From positions 1-64,000 of the forward strand of contig JAUCBJ010000448.1 of the NCBI GenBank assembly GCA_032718475.1: a DNA stretch of 64,000 nucleotides, given 5' to 3'. Below, one piece after another: positions 57,701-64,000 of the stretch. The notes below the pieces were generated by a model. The model did no database searches, was not told the origin of the DNA, and saw only the letters and a list, made by a program, of their open reading frames with translations. Origin of the DNA: Nemertoderma westbladi (lineage: Eukaryota > Xenacoelomorpha > Nemertodermatida > Nemertodermatidae). Both the position numbers and the translations under genes were made by a program. Within the stretch, counting starts at the first letter, position 1. The number at the start of each line of letters is the position of its first letter.

Positions 57701-59806
57701 CTTATGGAGGCTTTATACGGGCAGGAGGGATTGATATTGCCAGATATGGCTGATTTAGCACGTGCTACACGGGCCCATCCTCTAGAGTGGCAACCTTTAC
57801 TGGATGTGGCTAGTGGCCAAACAGGGGAATCTGTTTCTGAGCAAAAGAACATGCTACAAGTATTGGTGAATGCTGTTGATGCTTATTGTCATCCATCATC
57901 AACATTTGTTAAATCCCCTTGGTTGGTTGGCGCACCTGGTGTTGGCAAGACTCATGTTATGCTAATGGGACTGGCATATAGCCTCTCGCGTGGTTTAAAT
58001 GTGCAGCTAACTGCTATTACCAGCGAGAGAGCTAGGTTGCTTGGTGGTGTACATCTACATCTACTGATGCCATTCAGTGTTGGAAGAGGTTCACGCTCAT
58101 TAACTAGCACTTGTTTAGCCCAGGATTGCTTATTAGCACTGGCAAAGAATCCATCCAAACTTGCATATCTCCAAAGATTGAATGTTATCTTCTTTGAGGA
58201 ATGTGGAATGCTCTCATGTGAGTATCTTGCAGCTATTGACTTGGTATTACGCCGAATCTGTAACACACAGAGACCCTTCGGTGGCAAACTCTTCATTGGG
58301 TGTGGAGATCATCTACAATTAGAACCTGTGGATGGTAGGGTTGTATGGCTCAGCACACATTTTTTAACAACATTCACTGTTTGTGTGGCGAGACATTATG
58401 TTCGTAGTGCTAATGACGAGGAATTGCAACACGTCATTAATATTATGCGAAGCACCAACCCAAGTCCAAACCTTATTGATGAAGTGATTGCTATATTGAA
58501 GCGGCGGTGTAACTTTGTTGATAGTTGGGATGAAGTCCCTGATGATGTCTTGAAGGTTGTTGGCACTAGAGCTGCAGAGCAAGAGGTACTACAGAAATAC
58601 CTAAACCTTCATAGGAATGAGCCTGGGACAGTTGTAATAAGCGGCCATGATGAGGTTAGTTCTACTGCTTCTAATACTAGCTCATGGAAGCCTACAAACA
58701 CTCCCAGCATTATCAGTTCAATCACGAGATCTTGTCGGGAACCCATGGAGTTGGTTTTATTTCTAAACCAGATCCTTAGGTTCACATACAATCAGCTTTC
58801 TGGACAACCTCAATTTTCCAATGGTCAATTGTCTGTTGTTAAAGCAGTACCAGCTGATTGCGATGATTTCTTGGAATTGGCTGTTGTTCCAAAAGGTTGT
58901 CGTCAAATTGAAGAGGTTGAGAGTACCTGGCCTGTGGCTAAAGTTAAGCAACGGCCTTGTGCTGCCACTTCTACTGGTTTTGGTAGCAATCTTCTTGGCA
59001 GACGGGTGCAGTTTCCGGTGCGCTACTTTGGGGCAGGAACTGTCCATGGTATACAAGGACAAGATGCCCCAAGCTTAGCAACACAGATCTCCTCTGATGC
59101 CAAGAGTAAGTATAGGCTATGGCTAAAAACCCAGATAACAACCTTAATATCGAGGGTACGGTATCTCAACACATTTACATTTGTTGGCAAGATGGATGAG
59201 GCCTTTAATTGTATCCGCATCTTGCTTAGCATGAAGTCGCCCAATCAAGATTATATAGACCAGTTATTAAGACGTCTTAATATTCTTATTGGGCCCCCTC
59301 AGGTACCTCTCATGTTTGAATATCACCCCTTCCGACCCTTCTTTAGGGAAATCCCTGGTGCACAAATTGGATTTGTGTATATGCTTATCAGCATTCGGTT
59401 GCCTAATGTGAATTACACTGGTCAAACTGAGAACCTGAAAATGAGACTTCAGAGTCACCAAAATAAAACAGGTTCGGAGTTTACAAAGAATCCTGTTTTA
59501 CATCCTTGGTCTCTGTATGCTTTCATATACGGGTTTCCTGGTGACGCCAAGAGTAAACTCAATACAGAAAACCGTAAGGGATTTGAGACTAGGTGGCATC
59601 ATATGGCAGAGACTGGACCTGCAGGTGGGGATATGACCAAAGGACGAGACCAGGTGTATGCTATGGGTGTTGAGATTGTGCGTCAATATAATGCTGAGTT
59701 TTATGTTGATGCAGATGGAAATGCAAAGCGTTTTGAACTAACAATGGTTAAATGCCAAGAGTTAATTCAAGATAATTTGCAAGCCGAGATCCCAATGTCT
59801 CAATAG
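51758..59806 (+). CDS. Replicase gene, coding exon 3: OTU, Helitron-like Rep, Pif1-like helicase and GIY-YIG nuclease
   Basis: Numbering is for the 2,849-residue spliced protein. OTU protease: GDGNC with Asp256 and Cys259, and His371 in AHYYAF. Then a Pro/Gln and acidic linker. A CX2C pair follows (515/518 and 555/558), and a Cys cluster near 1180-1197. Rep: FFTATCNN (1489-1496), HUH motif His1579/His1581 in HIHGG, and two tyrosines Tyr1760/Tyr1764 in YCAKYLGG. These are the parts a Helitron uses to nick and rejoin one strand. Helicase: Walker A GAPGVGKT (2225-2232), Walker B-like FFEECG (2312-2317), GDHLQLEPV (2350-2358), VHGIQGQ (2596-2602), SRVR (2632-2635). GIY-YIG: FVY (2706-2708), YTG (2720-2722), Arg2730, Glu2777. 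It probably drives rolling-circle transposition in the nucleus. All catalytic residues except the Walker B Asp (here Glu) appear present, and the frame is uninterrupted, so the gene may be active. If exons 1-2 are skipped, the first ATG is at 51,941, still before the OTU domain. Confidence 0.88.
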   Translation, partial: PTGFNLQGSIRTPWIRPVVSGPRFTGYDTARSSAVPATGGAPQPTASSETPRCSSSERVSSMAIQTNAAAWFRVEAEKRNMELVWVRGDGNCMFNAFRISSQGITDSPLLMRKKVRDYLREHSQEFSDKYAPGPYELPFAEFVAQLINQSHDVVFGNSIVLEALGRIYSRLFVVLTTEFGNHMEQVGVPGMPNVLIGHDYVGAHYYAFRPLPLCGVTRVEPPSSSASAIPLPHPQLSTTTASTSPHVEQQQPPPPQPSTSQPQAGEFGECDDRMDWSAFEEDEETLRYDSIRIDHLNLPDIDLSEESDEDMVEEVDIVVEDNDGEVAMEVDGDYQHDSVVILENEEVCVNCRRIKTPEHPLELRMSRKAVNREYGSLRHANEMDYVLCKECSIYLGGKGSHGPWASGWPSFIYSGLVNRVAGLGNPTNLLDLLPEELRDSWRFVIDEFDLRPTKTVLKDFTKDLREYHEVMEEIDLGKLTSLMNNGCFPSVVCGMGCVQYMEACRPIPFNHFLASRFPIKQVFHAKPDQVRSFRSDWPYTFKELDWEAMGGTIVTSKGLGILVCKKHKSTNKLVFHLPNNPVSPDDPIIYPDMFAMATLTPHIVRGPRDGVYSNSFHTVKAEGNSYGLSSCYIELDPVHQYFPEEALRDGKLYHAESLTLECRPDVNEFMRQGRHRHLDPGYIEHVTGYYKPPEQHFIQEALEGATYMDVYDCYRLHERILNKGTEENERDRFSFKDICLDEMPIMQPCNAIGRRSWCIHNETGFSTGLRLQMLSFSVMHCRVMHSILQALEVKSDAQKALLKYLKFGVYAAYCTAQQRRMYAFHVLERLEEDIDLGLHRQTVDSQVALMLEELIPGCIEVNSIDDIINDDIYVLSKPHNTGRGEPFPLQLRGYYLHAALTVSFDKLSGIFRWSDDHSFQHFLHEGNKLVPPMVDDPEGAIKKAQLYIYVKKGCYNLTEIQRDLFIANFADQSKVKCSQHKTLLRRENFREDNGLCVKSHSGTSVSKNIRWRCPYGFPENQCEVGLCLSHWKDVIVQPEIEILIGPCNDQSNVQIQHSRGLQVGGDQRRPDDDSDDEEVEDPLDRASRIFGGDFQTDDSAIPMEDYVVGINDGDYDDDEYPLVGLATGATIPIYDVGRVSSHCLLNNQNGLQILKRTRGYGGKGSAYVNKVLYHIASRSPGIHLPLMYIEGLLFPRNFWYMKANGSVVGAIPSFLYGLPFNAPNYGIASLRDHMHIRTFDERLFSSKDPAYLHYWFDVYMNSVLNHTSAQLVLRKGFEQVCEGEERLQSGASDTILRFDEMESRRRVRELCALLRYGYWNYFFTATCNNAHTPGVSPVYDAVRRLYEHLDGRKLALAMEKYTALFTRCWNRFADHLHHWIERGIDKPFGDVKYIWTRMEAQDQGSPVANMLHIHGGITLHPESIEETRDRICCRTTDLLSPFFGTDRPQLVEQGIIEDDEWSQLFSLKHLQTHNCDRAGSRCHKRIDEAGNTFCRMPRHVASMDNGFKPKTDMYTDDALNDLESIDLLQRNDDGSLRLDDQGNRLAHINLIGGRHTYSASGFEFAVPTIPRYWVALRSSTNVQACDTKFCTSYCAKYLGGPEERRAVKIDGQKNLTSVKVTHTEQEGIKISGVNYLKKQADMKDSNKSGIKAREMGYPEILHNLLGFPYIRSNVDFVHVSTLSPEYRHGIVKQQTRDVHLGVLEAVQTRLMMPGLPEWRNFTNNQILTVNEMGKSDYIADGLTSFSIRAPELRIFDKLDVFYECFALSARVKKSQCDLELKKCHWIDGNNRLWKLRPSGIPIAVEFLTRKATTGNVIARQLLDEVFLPISRGELHKIFVSSLEKHKKPAIVVFSSVSPLQMGRFLFHLAYSLGSFETELDLLDVQDIRTTFKKASLISDDVIVPECEVTDLLKSYVMRDLHYQSIGNAQFQRYLHLAITGIRQFFAGDGLLYEAIPLFYEDSIRVQATKEVERLEEVSHVNLMEALYGQEGLILPDMADLARATRAHPLEWQPLLDVASGQTGESVSEQKNMLQVLVNAVDAYCHPSSTFVKSPWLVGAPGVGKTHVMLMGLAYSLSRGLNVQLTAITSERARLLGGVHLHLLMPFSVGRGSRSLTSTCLAQDCLLALAKNPSKLAYLQRLNVIFFEECGMLSCEYLAAIDLVLRRICNTQRPFGGKLFIGCGDHLQLEPVDGRVVWLSTHFLTTFTVCVARHYVRSANDEELQHVINIMRSTNPSPNLIDEVIAILKRRCNFVDSWDEVPDDVLKVVGTRAAEQEVLQKYLNLHRNEPGTVVISGHDEVSSTASNTSSWKPTNTPSIISSITRSCREPMELVLFLNQILRFTYNQLSGQPQFSNGQLSVVKAVPADCDDFLELAVVPKGCRQIEEVESTWPVAKVKQRPCAATSTGFGSNLLGRRVQFPVRYFGAGTVHGIQGQDAPSLATQISSDAKSKYRLWLKTQITTLISRVRYLNTFTFVGKMDEAFNCIRILLSMKSPNQDYIDQLLRRLNILIGPPQVPLMFEYHPFRPFFREIPGAQIGFVYMLISIRLPNVNYTGQTENLKMRLQSHQNKTGSEFTKNPVLHPWSLYAFIYGFPGDAKSKLNTENRKGFETRWHHMAETGPAGGDMTKGRDQVYAMGVEIVRQYNAEFYVDADGNAKRFELTMVKCQELIQDNLQAEIPMSQ

Positions 59807-59945
59807 AGTACTGTGTCTTGTTTCTTCTTCGTCTTCTAATGTCCGTGTCCTGTGTACCTATGCTTATGCAGCTATGCCAAACTTGCAACTTTCCAAACTT
59901 ACCTTCCCATCTTGTTCAGGCTTAAAATTAAGAATTCTGCCTTAT
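59807..59945 (+). other. 3' flank of the replicase gene
   Basis: Directly after the stop. No AATAAA is seen close by. The nearest variants are ATTAAA at about 60,560, 60,658 and 60,803, so the 3' end is unassigned. Confidence 0.4.
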
Positions 59946-60165
59946 AAATGCAGGCTTTATCAAGGTTATTATATTTTTATATACTTTTTCTTTTGTATTT
60001 TGTCTTTTTACTTTTATCTTTTTCTTTGACTTTCGTCTTTTCACTTTTGTCTTTTAACTTCCTTATAAATACTGGCTTTATCAAGGTTATTTATATTTTT
60101 ATATTTTTTTGTATTTTGTCTTTTTACTTTTATCTTTTTCTTTGACTTTCGTCTTTTGACTTTTG
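59941..60165. repeat. Tandem duplication of about 120 bp
   Basis: The block starting ccttataaatgcaggcttta at 59,940 is repeated from about 60,061 (cttataaatactggcttta) with small differences. Both contain tatcaaggttat and then pass into CTTTTGACTTTTGT repeats. Confidence 0.78.
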
Positions 60166-60560
60166 TCTTTTCACTTTTGTCTTTTAACTTTAGTCTTTTG
60201 ACTTTTGTCTTTTGTTGTTTGACTTTTGTCTTATAACTTTGGTCATTTGTCTTTTGACTTTTGTTTTTTGACTTTTGTGATTTGACTTTTGTCTTTTGAC
60301 TTCAGTCATTTTACTTTTGTTTTTTTATTTTTGTCTTTTGACTTCAGTCATTTTACTTTTGTCGTTTTACTTTTGTCTTGTTATTTTTGTCTTTTGACTT
60401 GTTATTTTTCTTTTGTCTTTTTACTTTTTACTTTTGTCTTTTTTGTTTTTGATTATTGTATTATATTGTATTATTGTATTTTTACTTTTGTTTTTTTACT
60501 TTTTCTTATATATTTTTACATTTTTAGTTTTTATTTTTGTTTTTTCTTATGCCTTGATAA
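60000..60560. repeat. CTTTTGACTTTTGT-type low-complexity repeat
   Basis: Imperfect 14-bp (two 7-bp) units of TTTTGAC and TTTTGTC, nearly pure pyrimidine with G on the plus strand. Phe/Leu-rich frames here are repeat artefacts. Confidence 0.8.
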
Positions 60561-60650
60561 TTAAAATAGTATTTTTCAATTCTCCAATGGTGGGTCGCTT
60601 GAGGAGAGTTGTTGTTCTATGTTTATTGTTTATGCCTGCATAATTAAGGC

Positions 60651-60842
60651 AGGAAAGAATTAAAATCTCATGATAAGAATACTGGTATAATAAGATCTAC
60701 TTTCTTTGAGAATTCGTAAGAACAATTACTCTAGAGGTGAGCATTTTAGTTGGCCCGGGTGTTGTTCATTACATTTTCTCATTGTTAAGAATTTAGGAAA
60801 GAATTAAAATCTCATGATAAGAATACTGGTATAATAAGATCT
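60651..60842. repeat. 48-bp direct repeat (60,651-60,698 and 60,795-60,842)
   Basis: Two identical or nearly identical copies, starting aggaaagaattaaaatctca and ending ataataagatct, separated by 96 bp of unrelated sequence. Confidence 0.85.
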
Positions 60843-61150
60843 TACAATAAGAATGTGTTTCTGTCAATATGTCTGCACCATCATCTCTCTTACCATGCTA
60901 ACTCTCTCTCTAATCCAGGGTGGTCAGGAACCAAACCCGTCTTTTTAAGGCGGGTGGCTGGAATTTGGTCAATTCTAGCCAAACCATGTTTCTCCTTGAT
61001 GACACAGTGTTCTTGCCGTATTATCAATTTTGTGTTTTAAAGACATTCTATTATCTTTTTAACATAATTGTAAATATGGTTAACCGAATATTGACAAATA
61101 TTTTTGTCAATACCCATGGCGTTCATATTTTTACCTAACAGACATTTGGT
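60843..61150. other. Non-repetitive stretch, no gene
   Basis: Ordinary AT-rich sequence. Short frames only, with no domain seen. Confidence 0.4.
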
Positions 61151-61154
61151 TGAT

Positions 61155-61405
61155 ATACTTTTGTCTTTTGACTTTTGTCTTTTGACTTTTTTCTTTTGAC
61201 TCTTGTTATTTCACTTTTGCCTTTTGACTTTTGTCTTTTGACTTTAGTCTTTTGACTTTTGACTTTTGTCGTTTGACTTTTGTCTTATGACTTTTGTCAT
61301 TTGTCGTTTGACTTTTGTCTTTTGACTTTTGTCCATTGACATTTGTGATTTGACTTTTGTCTTTTGATTTTTGTCTTTTGACTTTTGTCTTTTGACTTTT
61401 GTTAA
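61155..61405. repeat. Second CTTTTGACTTTTGT-type repeat block
   Basis: About 17 imperfect copies of the 14-bp unit seen at 60.0-60.56 kb. The minus-strand Lys/Ser/Gln-rich frame over it is a translation of the repeat. Confidence 0.82.
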
Positions 61406-62100
61406 ATATCTTTACACCATAATTTGTTGGTATGTGTAATTTAATGGACACATGGCCTACTTGGAAAGGACACTGAGGAGAATACAATAAGTAGGAAATG
61501 CACTATGCTTTGTGATACTTACTATTTTACTATCATATCGTCAATCTCTGATAGAAGGTGGTAGTAGAAATGTAAATTAATATTGCAAGACATAAGAGTC
61601 CAAAGTCTCTGTAAAGCATGATGGCTACTTCTTCTTCATAATCATATCATTATTGTGATTATTATAATTATATATAGATATATGTTGTTTTGAAGTTATC
61701 GAAGATGGTAAGTTACTAAATTTACTAGTAATGGTAAGTTTGTTATATAATTATAGTATGTATGTATGTGATTAATTATGATTATTGAATTATTGTTAGA
61801 AGAGAAACTTTTTATTAACTTTTTGATTAATTTATCTCTATTATATCTTTTATTTAATTTTTATTTATAGACATTTCTTCATAATTAGTCAATTTATAGT
61901 TTTAAACATGTGGATTATTTAAATGATTCTGGAAATAGTTGTCATCTATCAACTCTTTGTTTACATATTTTATTCTGGAGAATGCAATTTCTAGGTAAGT
62001 TGTTAATGGGGGTTGTTATAAAGTAATGTGGAAGAGTGGAAGGGTTTAATATGGAAGATTAACGAGCCTACAAAATTCTCCCATTCTTATAAAGTAATGA
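61406..62100. other. Right edge of the gene-bearing segment, no gene
   Basis: AT-rich, with a few TATG steps near 61,760. No coding frame, no terminal inverted repeat with the left edge, and no convincing hairpin plus CTRR end directly before 62,101. Confidence 0.45.
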
Positions 62101-63175
62101 GGGTGGTGGGCGGGGTTGGTGGACAATAAATATTATAAAGTTATTAGGGTGGTGGGCGGGGTTGGAGGACAACAAATATTATAATTTAATGAGGGTGGTG
62201 GGTGGGGTTGGAGGACAATAAATATTGTAAAGTAATGGAAAGGCATTCCAGATGTTTTATGATTATTATCTTACTCATTATCATTTACTTCATTACCATT
62301 CTATATTATATACCTATACTCTAAATCTCTAAAATCACTGTAAATCTAAGATTAGATAAAATCACTGTAAATCTAAGATTAGAAGCATTTGCTTTACTTC
62401 TTGTTTACTTGCAAGGTTATTTTAATATATAATGCCTCAGTATAATATCAAATGGGGTGAAACCCGGATTAACTGGAAAATGTTTCATTATTATTACAGT
62501 AGTGTTTAAGTAAGTAGTATTAATAAAGGATAAGTTAATTATTAATACATATCTTCAACTTTGTTTGTATGGTTGTATTAATAATAATGTTACTTTATAA
62601 ATTGGGTCTAATACCATCTTCTTTACTCCAAAATTATGATAACTTATAAGAGGATGGGGTTCGTGATTACTTGTTATTATTATAAAGTTCGGCCACTCGT
62701 CCCACTCGGCTTTAAAGAGTCCTGCTTACCATACATATGGGCCACACATCGACAGGGTAATGTCCGTAGGACCACTCAACCAACCCGGCCATGCAAACGC
62801 AGCCATTCCAATGCACCTACATGAACTGGTTTCAGAATTGTTAAGATTTTTGAGAGAGTAGAGCCCAACATGCACTTTAAATTAAAGAGTAATACAAAAT
62901 AATTATATCTACCCATTAGAATATATAGATAACAATCATACGTAACATAAATCACTAAATATTAATCCTTCAATCATTGTCATAACTTCTTGTAGTTTTT
63001 TTTACGCAGTTGAATTACTATTATGTTACTATATCGATCGGGGCCAAACCCGCATCACGCGATACAAGCCGAACCCAATTCGTGCCATAAATTCTACTCG
63101 TCAGCTCCCACCCACAGCTATTATTTGATTGATAGAGGGTTATGATATTTTTTTTGCTTTGGGGTTGGGAATTAA
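62101..63175. repeat. Array unit Z4, 3' part resuming after the gene-bearing segment
   Basis: It starts with the G-rich phrase that follows the purine motif in intact Z units, here tripled at 62,101, 62,147 and 62,193 (period 46 bp). About 330 bp of the Z tail are then missing or unrecognisable. Clear Z similarity resumes near 62,320 and continues to the next junction. The final 40 bases and the following header variant (ctctcggtacg) match the end of Z2 at 8,372, which supports this being the other half of the same unit. Confidence 0.75.
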
Positions 63176-64000
63176 GTGCCCCCACTCGGCTATAGAGAGT
63201 GCCTCTCGGTACGTTCACTGGATGTATGGGCCGTTCACCGACAGGTATAATGTCCGTAGGACTACTTACATCACTCTGGCCGCGATCCCGTCGACGGCGA
63301 CCTAGCTGAACTGGCTTCGGAAAATTAGAGATAGCCTTTTTGAGAGAATAGAAGGTTTTCTCGAGAACTAGGCAAAAACCACCAATAAAATGTTCCTAGA
63401 CCCCCCCCTAAAATTTAATTACAAGACTTTTAGTGAAACTCGGCGACTCGTGAATCTCGACGGTTCTCCGGCTAGGGCCAATTTGAGGCGAAAAAACTGG
63501 TTCCTTGGCAACTGCCGTTGCTATGCAAAAATCTCAAGAACCGCTAACGCTACGGACTCGGGACCGACGCCAAACTGTAGGCAGCATATGGGTTTACCTT
63601 CACAATTTAGTTTTTGGAGCGAACCGATCATGATCTTGGCCGCGATCAGCAAAGATCAGTTTTGATCAGCAATCGGACACTCAAGGCTTGCTCCAATCGA
63701 AAAACTTAACATTACAAAAAGATTCAGCGACCCCACATTAGTTATGATTCCCGTTAAAAAAATTTAAAAAAAGTGAATTCTTCCTGGTCAAAACGCAAGA
63801 TCCGGATCGCGCAAAGATCGGACTTTGTAAAATCGTAACTAAGCATTTTGGATATAAACAATTACTGTAAGAAACGTTCAGAACACCGCCCTGAGTCAAT
63901 TAAAAAAAAAATTGGCTCGATCGGACAACCGGTTCTCGAGATATGCTTCCTGATCGAAAAAGATCGTGTTTTTTGGTTTTTTCCAATTTTCTCGAAAACT
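63176..64000. repeat. Array unit Z5, partial, cut by window end
   Basis: It opens with the junction hairpin at 63,176, has a weaker 31-nt hairpin at 63,330-63,360 and the tag at 63,378, and runs into the GATC-rich body. The array therefore continues beyond the window. No gene seen. Confidence 0.85.

Larger units (their letters stand above)
43929..59806 (+). other. Spliced gene model: OTU-Rep-helicase-GIY-YIG replicase, 3 coding exons
   Basis: Coding exons 43,929-44,114 (62 codons), 51,154-51,468 (105 codons) and 51,758-59,806 (2,682 codons) join in phase 0 at both introns, giving a predicted 2,849-residue protein. Donors are GTAAGT and GTGAGT; acceptors are TATAG and a T-rich tract ending in TTAG. 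The coincidence of four good splice sites with uninterrupted phase-0 reading makes the model likely, though without transcript data it remains a prediction. Inside the segment it is the only large gene. An array of minisatellite fills intron 1. Confidence 0.75.

Noticed and set aside
61206-61487. Lys/Ser/Gln-rich minus-strand frame
   Set aside because: It is a direct translation of the TTTTGAC/TTTTGTC repeat.
36553-62100. Maverick/Polinton or DNA-virus origin for the gene-bearing segment
   Set aside because: No terminal inverted repeats, integrase, DNA polymerase B or capsid genes seen. The only large gene is of the Helitron Rep-helicase type.

Overview
The window looks like eukaryotic, probably metazoan, nuclear DNA. 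It has GT-AG introns, a CCAAT/TATA-type promoter, abundant mini- and microsatellites, and a Helitron-class replicase gene of a kind found in animal genomes. I cannot name the species. The dense short words built from TAGGCCTA and TACCGGTA suggest a marine invertebrate, but that is only an impression. About half of the window is one hierarchical, head-to-tail repeat array. The rest is a gene-bearing segment that sits inside one unit of that array.

Layout. From 1 to 36,552 runs a tandem array of three related unit types, here called Z (about 4.2 kb), X (about 2.11 kb) and Y (about 2.22 kb). The order is Z Z X X X(expanded) Y X Y Y X X Z Z(interrupted). Every unit opens with the same small hairpin (stem CACTC/GAGTG), often followed by CTAG. 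About 200 bases later comes a near-invariant tag, ACCACCAATAAGATGTTCC, followed by a C-run. The unit bodies are crowded with GATC palindromes and are themselves made of shorter sub-repeats. The last Z unit breaks off at 36,552 inside a purine-rich motif. Z-type sequence resumes near 62,101-62,320 and continues, through another unit junction at 63,176, to the end of the window.

Between these half-units lies a segment of about 25.5 kb. It holds, in order: a composite 35/21-bp minisatellite (36.69-38.05 kb); further minisatellites and C-rich repeats; a small minus-strand SGNH-hydrolase-like gene (39,395-40,021); a CCACA/CGCCA satellite; a promoter-like region near 42.6 kb; and one large plus-strand gene. 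I reconstruct that gene as three phase-0 coding exons (43,929-44,114, 51,154-51,468 and 51,758-59,806). The predicted protein is 2,849 residues: zinc-knuckle-like N-terminus, OTU-type cysteine protease, Helitron-type HUH/Y2 Rep nuclease, Pif1-like superfamily 1 helicase and a C-terminal GIY-YIG nuclease. Its first coding intron is 7 kb and almost entirely the same 35/21-bp minisatellite.

How it may work together (inference): the large protein has the cut-and-join, unwinding and accessory nuclease activities of a rolling-circle transposon. It lies inside a tandem array whose units carry conserved terminal and subterminal hairpins and no convincing genes. A simple reading is one autonomous element within an array of non-autonomous derivatives. 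The alternative is an unrelated element inserted into a pre-existing satellite. I could not tell these apart from one window. All similarity judgments are by eye; no alignment or database search was run.
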